A stretch of 64,000 nucleotides of DNA from an uncultured Flavobacteriaceae bacterium (lineage in GTDB: Bacteria; Bacteroidota; Bacteroidia; Flavobacteriales; Flavobacteriaceae), in NCBI GenBank assembly GCA_947494325.1, contig CANLUS010000001.1:62001-126000 (forward strand), in the 5' to 3' direction. The notes beneath the pieces were generated by a model. The model was given only the letters and a program-made list of their open reading frames with translations, was not told the origin of the DNA and did no database searches. This document shows positions 10,701-19,536 of the stretch, piece by piece. Every line of letters begins with the position of its first letter. The first letter of the stretch is position 1. Both the position numbers and the translations under genes were made by a program.

Positions 10701-11221
10701 TTCAATTAATTATCAATAAAGAATTAGGTCTAGCTAAAAATGAAAACCCAATTCAAGGTGCCTTTATTATTGAAGAATTAACTGATTTGGTTGAAGAAGC
10801 CGTTTATACCGAATTTGATAGAATTACAGAGCGAGGTGGTGTATTAGGTGCTATGGAAACGATGTATCAACGTTCTAAAATTCAAGAAGAAAGTTTGTAC
10901 TATGAAACTTTAAAGCATACTGGAGAATTTCCTATCATCGGTGTCAATACGTTTTTAAGCAGTAAAGGTTCACCTACCGTGCTACCAGCTGAAGTTATTC
11001 GAGCCACTGAAAAAGAAAAGAAATATCAGATCGAGGTTGTAGAAAATTTGAATATAGGAAACTCAGCAAATGCAGAGAAACAACTTAAATTATTACAAGA
11101 GAAATCTGTTCAAAACGAAAACATTTTTGAGCAATTAATGGAGGCAACTAAGGTATGCTCATTGGGGCAAATTACGAGCGCACTATTTGAAGTAGGCGGG
11201 CAGTATCGTAGAAACATGTAA
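7790..11221 (+). CDS. icmF: Fused isobutyryl-CoA mutase (IcmF), B12-dependent, with built-in G-protein chaperone
   Basis: An 1143-residue fusion in the order typical of IcmF. An N-terminal cobalamin-binding domain carries DGHDAAI (H25 would be the lower axial cobalt ligand). A MeaB-like GTPase follows, with P-loop GTGGSGKS at about 203-210 and NKFD near 343. A linker leads to the C-terminal acyl-CoA mutase TIM barrel, with the signature [21 protein letters not shown] and the radical-enzyme region around [13 protein letters not shown]. It interconverts isobutyryl-CoA and n-butyryl-CoA (some relatives act on isovaleryl- or pivalyl-CoA) using adenosylcobalamin; the GTPase domain manages cofactor loading. 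The length is full and no key motif is missing. Branched-chain amino acid or fatty acid catabolism is the likely setting. Confidence 0.95.
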   Translation: MEQIHPYTPKHKIRIVTAASLFDGHDAAINIMRRIIQATGVEVIHLGHDRSVEEVVNTAIQEDANAIAMTSYQGGHNEYFKYMYDLLKEKGASGIKIFGGGGGVILPEEIKDLMQYGITRIYSPDDGRKMGLQGMINDMIQQCDFPTGESIDFEIADLRHKNDAQLGKAISAAENFSEKHVDFISEIREKSSRSVIPVLGITGTGGSGKSSSVDELVRRYLIDFPSKTIAIVSVDPSKRKTGGALLGDRIRMNAIKNERVYMRSLATRQSNLALSKHVSDAIDILKVANFDLVILETSGIGQSDTEILDHSDVSLYVMTPEYGAATQLEKIDMIDFADVIALNKFDKRGALDALRDVKKQYMRNHNLWDTPMDEMPVYGTIASQFNDPGTNSLYRVLIDKLNEKTSANFKSSFGLEKDISEKQFIIPPNRTRYLSEITENNRAYNKWSAEQQQVAQKLYGIYKTIETVANVSVELTTTGIQEETIVGNGENEQKDFLQLLLKEFSRIKMDLNPHNWEIITNWKSKKQRYIDPVYSFKVRDKEIKIQTHTESLSHLQIPKIALPKYEAWGDILLWSLQENVPGEFPYTSGIYPFKRTGEDPTRMFAGEGGPERTNRRFHYVSLGMDAKRLSTAFDSVTLYGNDPHIRPDIYGKIGNAGVSICCLDDAKKLYSGFELTNSMTSVSMTINGPAPMLLGFFMNAAIDQECEKYIRENDLEAAIEKKIKEIYTKKGVPRPTYQGELPEGNNGLGLMLLGVSGDQVLPKNIYQQIKMETIAKVRGTVQADILKEDQAQNTCIFSTEFALRLMGDVQEYFIQNNIRNFYSVSISGYHIAEAGANPISQLAFTLSNGFTFVEYYLSRGMDINKFGPNLSFFFSNGIDPEYAVIGRVARKIWAKAMKQKYGANSRAQMLKYHIQTSGRSLHAQEIDFNDIRTTLQALYAIYDNCNSLHTNAYDEAITTPTEESVRRAMAIQLIINKELGLAKNENPIQGAFIIEELTDLVEEAVYTEFDRITERGGVLGAMETMYQRSKIQEESLYYETLKHTGEFPIIGVNTFLSSKGSPTVLPAEVIRATEKEKKYQIEVVENLNIGNSANAEKQLKLLQEKSVQNENIFEQLMEATKVCSLGQITSALFEVGGQYRRNM

Positions 11222-11236
11222 GTAGGCACATTTTTA

Positions 11237-12529
11237 GTGAAAAGAACCTCAAAAAAAATACAACTCCAAAATGTTCGGGAATTCAAATCAAAATTATTTG
11301 ATTGGTCTCAACAATTTGAAGAAATAGCTTGGCTAGATAGTAATAATTATGAGCAACATTATAGCAGTTATGACCTTGTTCTCGCTATCGATGCACATAC
11401 AGTTTTACAAACAAATTATAACGATGCGTTTGATCAATTACAGCGGTTCAAAAATGAGGTTAACGACTATATTTTTGGATATCTAGGTTACGATTTAAAA
11501 AATGATATAGAAGCATTGACTTCCAAGAATCTTGACGGATTGGATTTTGCTGATCTCTATTTTTTTCAGCCAAAAAAAATCTTCTTTTTAAAGGGAAATG
11601 AGCTCGAAATTCAATATTTAAAACTTGATGAACAAAACATTGAATCAGATTTAAAAAGCATTTCAAATATTATAAAACCTACCCGTGCAGATGTCCATGA
11701 AGTAAAAATTCATAAACGAATTACCAAACCACAATATTTAGAGCAATTAAAAAAAATTCTCGATCACATACATAGAGGTGATATCTATGAAGTTAATTTT
11801 TGCCAAGAGTTTTATGCCGAAAATGCAAGTATCAATCCATTTGAAGTTTATAAAAAACTCAATAAAATTTCGAACCCTCCTTTTGCGAGCTTCCTTAGAA
11901 TAGATAAGAAGTATGTACTCTCGGCATCTCCTGAGCGATTTGTTCGTAAACAGCAACAGAAAATTATTTCACAACCCATCAAAGGAACTGCAAAACGACT
12001 TTCAAACCGAAGATTGGATCAGAAATTATCTCAAGATCTGGCACAAGATGAAAAAGAGCGTTCTGAGAACATCATGATTGTTGATCTGGTGCGCAACGAC
12101 TTATCAAAAACGGCCAATATAGGGTCGGTAAAAGTTGAAGAACTCTGTAAAGTATATTCTTTTGATCAGGTACATCAATTAATCTCTACTATAGTCTCAG
12201 AGGTTCCTAATGAAATTGACGCAGTAACTATTGTTAAAAGTTTATTTCCTATGGGAAGTATGACAGGCGCTCCTAAAGTTTCTGCCATGCAAATTATTGA
12301 AGCCTTAGAAAGCACTAAACGTGGGTTATACTCTGGTGCAATTGGCTATTTTACACCTACAAATGACTTCGATTTTAATGTAGTGATTCGAAGTATTTTG
12401 TATAACGAAACTCAAAAATACCTATCCTATTCTGTAGGTGGGGCGATCACTTCAAAATCTAACCCCGAAAAAGAGTATCAAGAATGCCTTTTAAAGGCTA
12501 TTGCGATGAAAACAGCATTGAAAAATTAA
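11237..12529 (+). CDS. pabB: Aminodeoxychorismate synthase component I
   Basis: A 430-residue member of the chorismate-utilising family. PIKGTAKR (Lys near 249) is the PabB version of the motif, where the Lys replaces the Ala of anthranilate synthase TrpE (PIAGT) and forms the covalent intermediate. Further motifs are ENIMIVDLVRNDL, LFPMGSMTGAPK and RGLYSGAIGYF. It makes 4-amino-4-deoxychorismate for folate synthesis with a glutamine amidotransferase (PabA) that is not in this window. The start is a GTG at 11237, 15 bp after the icmF stop, so cotranscription is likely. The gene ends in a 4-bp tail-to-tail overlap with the next, convergent gene. Confidence 0.92.
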   Translation: MKRTSKKIQLQNVREFKSKLFDWSQQFEEIAWLDSNNYEQHYSSYDLVLAIDAHTVLQTNYNDAFDQLQRFKNEVNDYIFGYLGYDLKNDIEALTSKNLDGLDFADLYFFQPKKIFFLKGNELEIQYLKLDEQNIESDLKSISNIIKPTRADVHEVKIHKRITKPQYLEQLKKILDHIHRGDIYEVNFCQEFYAENASINPFEVYKKLNKISNPPFASFLRIDKKYVLSASPERFVRKQQQKIISQPIKGTAKRLSNRRLDQKLSQDLAQDEKERSENIMIVDLVRNDLSKTANIGSVKVEELCKVYSFDQVHQLISTIVSEVPNEIDAVTIVKSLFPMGSMTGAPKVSAMQIIEALESTKRGLYSGAIGYFTPTNDFDFNVVIRSILYNETQKYLSYSVGGAITSKSNPEKEYQECLLKAIAMKTALKN

Positions 12530-12900
12530 AAATTACACGCGTTATCGCTTGTTTTCCAAACGACATTTCCAGATGACAAGGTCTCCGATGTAAAATTTCC
12601 ATCTCCAATAAAACCAATATTTTCTCCTTTACAATTATAAACTACAAACACAGAATTACAAACAGGACAGCAATCGGCAAAAATTATAATTGCTTCACCA
12701 TCATGAACAGCTTGACTTATATAAAGATATTTAGAAAATTCGGTACTATTTTGTTCTCTCTCCTCAATTTCAGCTTTTAACCAAGCTAAATCGGTTGTAG
12801 GGTCTCCAAAAGTGCATAAGGACTTAAATCCTATATCATTATCAGAATTGCATGAATATATCAGGAAACTGACCATTAAAAGTTTGATTAGGGTTTTCAT
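12526..12900 (-). CDS. Small Cys-rich lipoprotein, function unknown
   Basis: A 124-residue predicted lipoprotein whose signal ends FLIYSC (Cys17), so it is anchored in the envelope. The mature part of about 107 residues contains several cysteines: one near residue 29, a CCPVC cluster, one in YNCKG and one near the C-terminus (NACNF). These could form disulfides or bind a metal. I do not recognise a family. It is transcribed divergently from panD and its stop codon overlaps the end of pabB by 4 bp. Confidence 0.72.
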   Translation of the reverse strand: MKTLIKLLMVSFLIYSCNSDNDIGFKSLCTFGDPTTDLAWLKAEIEEREQNSTEFSKYLYISQAVHDGEAIIIFADCCPVCNSVFVVYNCKGENIGFIGDGNFTSETLSSGNVVWKTSDNACNF

Positions 12901-12970
12901 TTTACATGAGTTTTCTTGTCTTTATAGATTCTAAGAACTCAGAATGGTTGCTTTGTTCAGGTCATAATAA

Positions 12971-12994
12971 GCCAAATTTGGCATTAAAATTGCC
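12971..12994 (+). promoter_or_regulatory. Palindrome overlapping a sigma-54-like element upstream of panD
   Basis: GCCAAATTTGGC (12971-12982) is a perfect 12-bp palindrome. Overlapping it, TGGCATTAAAATTGCC (12979-12994) has the sigma-54 layout: GG and GC doublets 10 bp apart, with TGGCA and TTGC blocks. It lies about 75 bp upstream of panD. A -7-like TAATTTTG at 13032-13039 also precedes panD, so the gene may have two promoters, or the palindrome may be an operator for either divergent gene. Confidence 0.4.
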
Positions 12995-13031
12995 TTCATA
13001 GTTTTGATTAGGTTTATTCTTGTATATATAC

Positions 13032-13039
13032 TAATTTTG
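13032..13039 (+). promoter_or_regulatory. Bacteroidota -7 promoter element for panD
   Basis: TAATTTTG fits TAnnTTTG and lies 28 bp before the panD start codon. The nearest TTTTG (13002-13006) is about 25 bp upstream, longer than the usual spacing. Confidence 0.4.
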
Positions 13040-13067
13040 CCGAAAATTGATTAATCAAAAAAAGAAG

Positions 13068-13451
13068 ATGGATATAAACATGTTGAAATGTAAAATTCAC
13101 AATGCTACAGTAACTGAGGCCGATCTCAATTATGTAGGTAGTATTACTATTGATAGTAATTTACTAGACCAGTGTGGATTGTTGGAGTATGAAAAAGTGC
13201 AGGTGGTCAACAATAATAATGGAGCCAGAATAGAGACTTATACCTTTAGAGGTGAGCCAGGTAGTGGAATTATATGTTTAAATGGAGCCGCGGCGCGTCA
13301 TTTTGAAATTGGTGATACCGTAATTATCATGGCCTACGCTCAACTTTCGCAAGAAGAGGCAACATCACATAGACCAACCGTGGTATTAGTTGATGAAAAA
13401 AATAACATAACCAAGGTTGGCAATTACGAAGAGAACGGTATTATCAGTTAA
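13068..13451 (+). CDS. panD: Aspartate 1-decarboxylase
   Basis: Converts L-aspartate to beta-alanine for pantothenate and CoA synthesis. It is a pyruvoyl enzyme made as a proenzyme that cleaves itself between Gly24 and Ser25 (YVGSITID). Starting at the ATG at 13068 puts this Gly-Ser pair at exactly the positions known from the E. coli enzyme and gives 127 residues. A TTG at 13047 in the same frame would add seven residues and is less likely. Other family blocks are [10 protein letters not shown] and [14 protein letters not shown]. It is a single gene followed by its own terminator. Confidence 0.96.
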   Translation: MDINMLKCKIHNATVTEADLNYVGSITIDSNLLDQCGLLEYEKVQVVNNNNGARIETYTFRGEPGSGIICLNGAAARHFEIGDTVIIMAYAQLSQEEATSHRPTVVLVDEKNNITKVGNYEENGIIS

Positions 13452-13479
13452 TTCTTCACACATAACCATGCTTAGAGCT

Positions 13480-13509
13480 ATTGAGAAACAAGGAGTTCTC
13501 AATATTTTT
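13480..13509 (+). terminator. Intrinsic terminator after panD
   Basis: ATTGAGAA and TTCTCAAT form a perfect 8-bp stem (13480-13487 / 13496-13503) with an 8-base loop, followed by a T-rich tail. Confidence 0.75.
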
Positions 13510-13542
13510 TAACATTCTTAGTGTTCATTTCACTGCTTTTGA

Positions 13543-13550
13543 TATTTTTG
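13543..13550 (+). promoter_or_regulatory. -7 promoter element for the alpha/beta hydrolase gene
   Basis: TATTTTTG matches TAnnTTTG, 17 bp before the ATG at 13568. No clear -33 TTG is visible at the right distance. Confidence 0.4.
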
Positions 13551-13567
13551 AGAGTAACAAGTACATT

Positions 13568-14395
13568 ATGGAGCATCAAGAATTTAATTTCACCTTTTAT
13601 AACACCGTTTTTTTTGGGCAATATTACAAATCAGAAAAGGTAAAAGGCGTCATTATTTTGGTACATGGAATGGGAGAACATTCTAGCAGATATGGTGATT
13701 ACCTCATTCCGAAATTTTTAGAGCACGGAATATCTGTAATTACATATGATCAATTTGGACATGGTAAAACTGGAGGAAAAAAAGGTCATAACCCTAATTT
13801 TGAAGCGTTACTGGAGACCGTAACGATAATCAAAAACAAAGCAAATGATATTTTCGGCGATGTACCTTTCTTTCTTTATGGACACAGTATGGGTGGTAAT
13901 GTTGTTTTGAACTACGCGCTCCGTAAAGAACATAATTTTAAAGGTATTATTGCGACTAGCCCTTTTCTTAGGATTTCTTTTGAACCACCAGCTTGGAAAT
14001 TGAGTATTGGTAAAATTATCCAAAAGATAGCCCCTTCTATTACCATGCCCAATGAACTCGATCCTACACACTTATCTCGAGATAGTCATGAAGTTCAGAA
14101 ATATATTGATGACCCTTTAGTGCATAATAAAATTAGCCCGAATTATTCGCTTACATTCTTTGAAACAGGAGAGTGGGCTATTCGCAAAGCGCAAGAACTA
14201 CAAACGCCGACCTTAGTGGTGCATGGTACAGACGATAAAATTACCGACCATAAAGCTTCAAAAGAGTTCGTTGAAAACACCAATGGTATTGCAAATTTGT
14301 CGCTGTTTAAAAATGGATATCATGAATTACATAATGATTTAGACAAGGAGCGATTTGCTGAAACGATCATAAGTTGGATTTCGAACACATTATAA
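13568..14395 (+). CDS. Alpha/beta hydrolase, monoacylglycerol-lipase-like
   Basis: A 275-residue serine hydrolase of the lysophospholipase/monoglyceride lipase type. It has the oxyanion-side motif VHGMGEHSSRY, the nucleophile elbow GHSMGG, the acid in VVHGTDDKITD and the catalytic His in GYHELHND. The lid region (about 130-190) is rich in Pro and hydrophobic residues. No signal peptide is visible when the ATG at 13568 is used. This start is preferred because a frame extended to 13481 would begin inside the panD terminator. The probable substrates are monoacylglycerols or lysophospholipids; the exact one is unknown. Confidence 0.88.
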   Translation: MEHQEFNFTFYNTVFFGQYYKSEKVKGVIILVHGMGEHSSRYGDYLIPKFLEHGISVITYDQFGHGKTGGKKGHNPNFEALLETVTIIKNKANDIFGDVPFFLYGHSMGGNVVLNYALRKEHNFKGIIATSPFLRISFEPPAWKLSIGKIIQKIAPSITMPNELDPTHLSRDSHEVQKYIDDPLVHNKISPNYSLTFFETGEWAIRKAQELQTPTLVVHGTDDKITDHKASKEFVENTNGIANLSLFKNGYHELHNDLDKERFAETIISWISNTL

Positions 14396-14559
14396 TGTTG
14401 ATTTTTTTGAAACTGGAACGGAATTTGATGCATATTGTTCTACCAATGAATAATTTAACGTTAAACTTTAACAGATTTGAAAAAATCTTTTAAACTATCA
14501 ATCGTTATAGGTTTCGGATAAATGGCAACGCAATAGTAATTCTATTAAATAAATTTGTA

Positions 14560-14567
14560 TATTTTTG
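14560..14567 (+). promoter_or_regulatory. -7 promoter element for the lytic transglycosylase operon
   Basis: TATTTTTG matches TAnnTTTG, 37 bp before the ATG at 14605. It is enclosed by GGCAAC (14524-14529) and GTTGCC (14567-14572), a short inverted repeat of unknown meaning. Confidence 0.4.
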
Positions 14568-14604
14568 TTGCCATCGCTGAAAACATTTGTTAATAACATA
14601 CGTA

Positions 14605-16158
14605 ATGAATAAACCCCTATCAATAGTATTCTTATTAGTATCGTTTGCGTGCTTTTCGCAAGACAATGGTAGTGTTACTCCCTTAGATTCTAAAGAAGTA
14701 CAGAAAAAAACCACCTTAGATCTTAAAGCAGCAAAAGAGAAAAAAGAAGCCGACTCATTAAAACTTATCAATCATAAAGAAGCTACCTTAATCGATAGCT
14801 TATGGTTGAATTCAATGTATAATTCTCCATTATTTGATAATGACCTGTTTGTATTACCTTCAAAAAAAATAGAAGATACAGTCGCAATAGATTTATCAAG
14901 TGAATTATTAAAAGAACGGCTAACCCATCTTGACAGTAAAACACCTTTTAACGTTGCGTATAATCCGTCTTTAGAACGTATTATTAAATCGTATTTAAAA
15001 CATCGTAAAGAATCATTAGCAAATCTAATGCAAAAGGCGAAGTATTATTTCCCGATGTTCGAAGAACATCTCGATAAATACGACTTACCATTAGAAATAA
15101 AATATTTGGCTATTGTCGAATCTGCGCTAAGACCACGTGCGCGCTCTAGAGTTGGTGCTTCAGGTTTATGGCAATTTATGTACTATACAGGAAAGCAATT
15201 TAACCTTGAAGTGAATTCTTATGTTGATGAACGACATGATCCTTTAAGAGCGACAGAGGCAGCTTGTAAATATTTGAGTAGTCTCTATAGTATATTTGGT
15301 GATTGGGATCTTGCTTTAGCCGCTTACAACTCAGGCCCGGGTAATGTATCGAAAGCCATTCGTCGTTCTGGTGGAAGCAGAAACTATTGGAACATCCGTA
15401 GCTACTTACCAAGAGAAACTGCGGGTTATTTACCGGCATTTTATGCAACATACTATATTTTAGAATACGCAAAGGAGCATAATCTACAATCTGATCAAAA
15501 TTATCTAAAGAATTTCGAAACCGATACTATAATCGTTAAAAGGCAGTTGACCTTTGATCAAATTAATAGAGTTTTAAAAACAGATGACGAATTATTAGAG
15601 TTTTTGAATCCTCAATATAAACTCAATATTATTCCTTTTATAAAGGGTAAAAATTACACCTTACGTTTACCTCAGCATTTAATTGGCAAGTTCGTTTCTA
15701 ATGAAGATCAAATTTATGCCTTCGCTGAAGCGGATGATGCGAAACGTGAAAAACCGTTGCCAAAACTATTTGAAAATCCTCAACGCATCCGTTATAGAGT
15801 AAGAAATGGTGATTATTTAGGTAAAATTGCCCAAAGATATGGTGTTGGCGTTTCGCAGATAAAACGTTGGAACGGATTGCGCAGTAGTCGATTAAAAATC
15901 GGCCAACGTTTAACGATATATCCTAGAAATTATACCTCGAGTAGAAAAAAAAGCACTAAAACTTCTTCGAAGAAAAAAGTTACTACAGCAACACCAAAAG
16001 GCAAGTATACCACGTATACAGTACAAAAAGGTGACTCGCTTTGGTTGATTTCAAAAAAATTTCCAAAAGTTTCTGTTAGTCAAATTAAAAAATGGAACAA
16101 TATTTGGAGTGTTAAAAGTTTGAAACCTGGCACTAAACTTAAAATATTTAAGGGCTAG
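14605..16158 (+). CDS. MltD-like membrane-bound lytic murein transglycosylase with two LysM domains
   Basis: A 517-residue secreted peptidoglycan enzyme. A signal peptide (MNKPLSIVFLLVSFACFSQ) is followed by about 100 residues of spacer, the SLT/goose-lysozyme-like catalytic domain (about 150-290, with catalytic Glu near 172 in AIVESALRP, then GASGLWQF, AAYNSGPGNV and TAGYLPAF), a linker, and two C-terminal LysM repeats (about 395-440 and 470-516) joined by a basic Lys/Ser-rich stretch. It cleaves glycan strands to 1,6-anhydro-muropeptides during wall growth or remodelling. The ATG at 14605 is chosen over a TTG at 14587 because it gives a clean signal peptide. A DUF4837 lipoprotein gene follows 30 bp downstream. 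Confidence 0.93.
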   Translation: MNKPLSIVFLLVSFACFSQDNGSVTPLDSKEVQKKTTLDLKAAKEKKEADSLKLINHKEATLIDSLWLNSMYNSPLFDNDLFVLPSKKIEDTVAIDLSSELLKERLTHLDSKTPFNVAYNPSLERIIKSYLKHRKESLANLMQKAKYYFPMFEEHLDKYDLPLEIKYLAIVESALRPRARSRVGASGLWQFMYYTGKQFNLEVNSYVDERHDPLRATEAACKYLSSLYSIFGDWDLALAAYNSGPGNVSKAIRRSGGSRNYWNIRSYLPRETAGYLPAFYATYYILEYAKEHNLQSDQNYLKNFETDTIIVKRQLTFDQINRVLKTDDELLEFLNPQYKLNIIPFIKGKNYTLRLPQHLIGKFVSNEDQIYAFAEADDAKREKPLPKLFENPQRIRYRVRNGDYLGKIAQRYGVGVSQIKRWNGLRSSRLKIGQRLTIYPRNYTSSRKKSTKTSSKKKVTTATPKGKYTTYTVQKGDSLWLISKKFPKVSVSQIKKWNNIWSVKSLKPGTKLKIFKG

Positions 16159-16188
16159 ACCATAACATTCTAACTTAAAACTCTAAAA

Positions 16189-17151
16189 ATGAAAAAAATC
16201 ATACTCTTTTCGCTTATCATATTATCTACAGTAGCATGTCAAAACAATGGCAAACTTGTACTTAAAAACTCTATGGGTAGAATCAATAGTTTAGTTATCG
16301 TTATTGATAATTCAGAGTGGCTAGGAAAACCAGGCGATGCTCTGCGCAAAATTATAGGCACTCCTGTTTTGGGACTTCCACAAGAAGAAAATCAGTTTTC
16401 TGTCACTCAAACTCCGGTGAAAGCTTTTAAAACTATCTTCCAAACCAGCAGAAATTTATTGTTGGTAGGCTATGGTAATGAGAATACCTATAAAATAAAA
16501 AAAGACATTTATGCGTCACCTCAAGTCGTGATGACCATTTTAGGAACAGATGAAGCCTCTTTACTTGCTCAGATTGAAAAATATAAAAAAGAGATCGTTG
16601 ACGTATTTAAGAAAGCTGACATCAAAGTATATCAAAAAAAATTAGGGCAAAGCTTAGTACAGAACGATACAATCAAAACGCTTAAAAAATTAAATGTAGC
16701 TTTAGAAATTCCAACAGATTATAGAAGGGTCGATGATACGGGCGATTTTTTGTGGTTTAGAAAACATATAGAAAAGGGAGACATGAACCTTCTTGTATAT
16801 GAGCTTCCGTTAAAAGATGTAATGACAATAGAAAATTCAATCGCTGCCGAAAGAGATACGATTGGTAAAAAATATATTCCCGGGCCATCTGATGGTTCAT
16901 ATATGATAACTGAGGCAGCCTATTCGCCCCATATTATTCCAACAGAACTTAATAAACTATCAGCTTACGAAACGAGAGGTAAATGGGAAGTGAAAAATGA
17001 TTTTATGGCGGGTCCTTTTCTTAACTATACCATAATCGACAAAGCGAATAATCGCTTATTAGTTTTAGAAGGCTTTACGTATGCTCCAAATGCCGACAAG
17101 CGTGATTATATGTTCGAGTTAGAAGCAATTATTAAAACGCTAAAGATCTAG
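16189..17151 (+). CDS. DUF4837 family lipoprotein
   Basis: A 320-residue protein with a lipoprotein signal ending LSTVAC (Cys17). I recognise it as DUF4837, a Bacteroidota family of unknown function. It lacks an obvious catalytic motif and seems to consist of alternating alpha/beta segments. It follows the lytic transglycosylase gene by 30 bp on the same strand, so a role near peptidoglycan or the envelope is plausible but not shown. Its stop codon overlaps the convergent apbE gene by 4 bp. Confidence 0.82.
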   Translation: MKKIILFSLIILSTVACQNNGKLVLKNSMGRINSLVIVIDNSEWLGKPGDALRKIIGTPVLGLPQEENQFSVTQTPVKAFKTIFQTSRNLLLVGYGNENTYKIKKDIYASPQVVMTILGTDEASLLAQIEKYKKEIVDVFKKADIKVYQKKLGQSLVQNDTIKTLKKLNVALEIPTDYRRVDDTGDFLWFRKHIEKGDMNLLVYELPLKDVMTIENSIAAERDTIGKKYIPGPSDGSYMITEAAYSPHIIPTELNKLSAYETRGKWEVKNDFMAGPFLNYTIIDKANNRLLVLEGFTYAPNADKRDYMFELEAIIKTLKI

Positions 17152-18149
17152 AAGTTATTCGAGCTAAACGTTTTCATTTCACCCTCTTTGGTTACATATA
17201 TTAAATACCCTTTTAAATTAGTGTATTTAGATAAAAATTGTTTTGCCTCTTCAAGAGGCATGGCCATTAATGCGGTCGCATAACCATCTGCATCAGCACA
17301 ATCTAATTCTGTAATTATTGAAACACTGAGCAAATTACTTTGCGTAGAATACCCTGTTTTGGGGTTTATAATATGAACATATTTCTCACCAGTGATACTA
17401 TCTATCTCAAACTTTCGATAACTACCAGAAGTCGCCATGGCTTGATTTTTTAGTTCAATAACTTTTCCTATTGATCGTGTTCCATCAAAATTAGGCTCTT
17501 CAATTCCTGTTCTCCAAGGTTTATTCGTAGCACTTTGCCCGCGAGTTCTAATCTCACCTCCAATTTCTACTAAATAATTCTCGACTTTTTGAGATTCTAA
17601 AAATCGACCAGCAATATCAACGGCATATCCTTTTGCAATCGCATTAAAATCAAAATACATTTGAGGGTTCTCTTTTGATATTTTACCATTTTTCAATTGT
17701 ACTTTATCAAAACCTACCAAATCTAACAGTTTCACAATATCAAGAGAATCAGGAATAGTACTTGCTTCCTCTGGCCCAAAATTCCATGCATTCACTAGCA
17801 CTCCAATGGTTGGATCGAATACACCTTCGGTTTCTTCAAAAATTCTTTCAGATTTTCTAAAAACCTCCTTAAAGTATTGATCAACAACGATTGTTGAATC
17901 CCCATTATTGATTTTTGAAATATCAGAATTCGTGATATAGGTTGATAATGACTTGTTTATTAAATGAAATAAACTATCTATTTGCTTTGTATAATCAATC
18001 TGGGTGCCATATGTAATATGAAAAGTGGTTCCAAATGCCACGCCTTCGAGTTTTGTGAACTCATTTATCTCTTGTATTTCAGCTTTTTCTTTACATGAAA
18101 ATGAACAAATTAATACGATAAATAAGCCTATATATTTCAATCTCTTCAT
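17148..18149 (-). CDS. apbE: FAD:protein FMN transferase (ApbE lipoprotein)
   Basis: A 333-residue periplasmic lipoprotein (signal ends CSFSC, Cys19). ApbE attaches FMN through a phosphoester bond to a Thr or Ser in target proteins, using FAD and Mg2+. Family blocks are FDFNAIAKGYAVD, VEIGGEIRTRG, MATSGSYRKF and HIINPKTGY. The best-known targets, NqrB and NqrC, are encoded about 11-13 kb downstream in this window, which makes them the likely substrates. It is transcribed divergently from the OmpA-like gene. Confidence 0.94.
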   Translation of the reverse strand: MKRLKYIGLFIVLICSFSCKEKAEIQEINEFTKLEGVAFGTTFHITYGTQIDYTKQIDSLFHLINKSLSTYITNSDISKINNGDSTIVVDQYFKEVFRKSERIFEETEGVFDPTIGVLVNAWNFGPEEASTIPDSLDIVKLLDLVGFDKVQLKNGKISKENPQMYFDFNAIAKGYAVDIAGRFLESQKVENYLVEIGGEIRTRGQSATNKPWRTGIEEPNFDGTRSIGKVIELKNQAMATSGSYRKFEIDSITGEKYVHIINPKTGYSTQSNLLSVSIITELDCADADGYATALMAMPLEEAKQFLSKYTNLKGYLIYVTKEGEMKTFSSNNF

Positions 18150-18179
18150 AATTGCTTTAGAATCTTAACTTAACATTGT

Positions 18180-18187
18180 CAAAGATA
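18180..18187 (-). promoter_or_regulatory. -7 promoter element for apbE
   Basis: Read on the minus strand this is TATCTTTG, a full TAnnTTTG match, 30 bp before the apbE start. The -33 element is not clear. Confidence 0.45.
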
Positions 18188-18275
18188 AAATTTAAAGTTT
18201 GTTAAATTCCTATTAAAATCAATTTCGCTTTCTTTATTTTTAATACCTTAGTCTCTTAAATTAAAAACTCTAATT

Positions 18276-19133
18276 ATGAAAAAAATTTTTATACTAGCCA
18301 TTAGCTCGACGCTGTTACTATCGTCTTGTGTTTCGCAAAAAAAGTTCGCTGAACTTCAAACCGAATTTGATGCGACCAAGCAACAATTAACTGATGCCAA
18401 TGGTAAAGTATTAGCTTGTCAAGTAGAAAAAGATAAGTTAGCAAATCAAATGGCTGCTTTAGAATCTCAAAATAAATTTTTAACAGAAAATAATGCGAGT
18501 AATATGCGTCAAATTGAAAACTTGACCATGTTATCTCAATCTGCTAGTAGTAATATTAAAGATGTCATTTCTCAATTAAGCGAAAAAGACAAATACATTA
18601 ATGGTATTCGTGGGGCAATGTCTCGAAAAGATTCTATTAATCTAGCCTTAGCGGTAAATTTAAAAAGCGCCTTGGCAGATGGTATCCAAGATGAAGATAT
18701 TATTGTAGATGTTGAAAAAACGGTCGTATATATTACTATTTCTGATAAACTATTATTCACTAGTGGAAGTTCAAATATTTCTGCAAAGGCAAAAGGTTTA
18801 CTAGCCAAAGTAGCTGCAGTAATAAAAGAAAAGCCAGAGATGGAAGTGATGGTTGAAGGATATACAGATAATGTGCCAATTAAAACGGCACGAACAAAAG
18901 ATAATTGGGATTTAAGTACGCAACGTGCTAACTCGGTAATTAGAGTATTACAAAATGACTATAAAATTGATCCTAAACGATTGATTTCGGCTGGTAGAAG
19001 TGAATATTTACCCTTAGCATCGAATGATACAGCGGAAGGTCGTTCTAGAAATAGAAGAACAAGATTTGTGATTTTACCTAAGTTAGATCAATTCTTTGAT
19101 ATATTAGAACAAAAGCCAGAGGCAGGTAAATAA
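18276..19133 (+). CDS. OmpA family lipoprotein (peptidoglycan-binding)
   Basis: A 285-residue lipoprotein (signal ends LLLSSC, Cys18). After the signal comes a heptad-rich, Gln/Asn-rich coiled coil (about 20-110), then a C-terminal OmpA/MotB domain (about 145-270) with the conserved blocks VEGYTDNVPI, LSTQRANSVIRVL and GRSEYLPLASNDTAEGRSRNRR. Such proteins tether the outer membrane to peptidoglycan. It stands alone between a divergent apbE gene and a terminator. Confidence 0.92.
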   Translation: MKKIFILAISSTLLLSSCVSQKKFAELQTEFDATKQQLTDANGKVLACQVEKDKLANQMAALESQNKFLTENNASNMRQIENLTMLSQSASSNIKDVISQLSEKDKYINGIRGAMSRKDSINLALAVNLKSALADGIQDEDIIVDVEKTVVYITISDKLLFTSGSSNISAKAKGLLAKVAAVIKEKPEMEVMVEGYTDNVPIKTARTKDNWDLSTQRANSVIRVLQNDYKIDPKRLISAGRSEYLPLASNDTAEGRSRNRRTRFVILPKLDQFFDILEQKPEAGK

Positions 19134-19153
19134 TCTCTGTAATAACAATAATT

Positions 19154-19185
19154 AAAAAGCCCATGATGTTATCATGGGCTTTTTT
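19154..19185. terminator. Bidirectional intrinsic terminator
   Basis: AAAAAGCCCATGAT and ATCATGGGCTTTTT form a 14-bp stem with a 3-base loop between two convergent genes. Confidence 0.9.
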
Positions 19186-19209
19186 AATTTTTAAAACAAA
19201 TAGTTAATG

Positions 19210-19536
19210 CTACACTTCAACAATTGAAGCACCTGGTGCATTATTCTTCACAGATTTTATACCGTTTTCCATCGTAGAAGTAGATGCGTATTGCTGGCTA
19301 CTACCGATAACCTGACCATTTGTAGATTTCAAATTAAAGAATGGCTTTCCGTTTTTTGCTTTCAATCTATCAAAGCATTTATCATCTTTACAATTCTTTT
19401 GTACAGATGCAATTCCGTTTTCACATCCTTTTTTTGATGAATACCCTTCACTAGCTAAGATATTTTGACCATTACTAGCTTTCAATCTAAATCTGAATTC
19501 CCCTCTTTTGTCTTTGTAAACTTCGAATTTTCCCAT
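19210..19536 (-). CDS. DUF1508 (YegP-type) protein with two repeats
   Basis: A 108-residue cytoplasmic protein with two tandem DUF1508 units (about 1-50 and 55-105). Each unit has the pattern F.L.a.NGQ.i..S..Y.s...ENGI.SV, seen here as KASNGQNILASEGY and KSTNGQVIGSSQQY. The family (YegP in E. coli) is small and of unclear function. The length and the double unit are normal for it. It is monocistronic, with a terminator just downstream. Confidence 0.9.
   Translation of the reverse strand: MGKFEVYKDKRGEFRFRLKASNGQNILASEGYSSKKGCENGIASVQKNCKDDKCFDRLKAKNGKPFFNLKSTNGQVIGSSQQYASTSTMENGIKSVKNNAPGASIVEV

Noticed and set aside
11237-12529. Calling the chorismate enzyme TrpE or an isochorismate synthase
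   Set aside because: The PIKGT motif with Lys marks PabB, and no trp genes adjoin it.
14414-14429. A second sigma-54-like sequence, TGGAACGGAATTTGAT, upstream of the lytic transglycosylase gene
   Set aside because: The GG doublet is right but the GC doublet of the -12 part is GA, and the site is 176 bp from the start codon; too weak to call.
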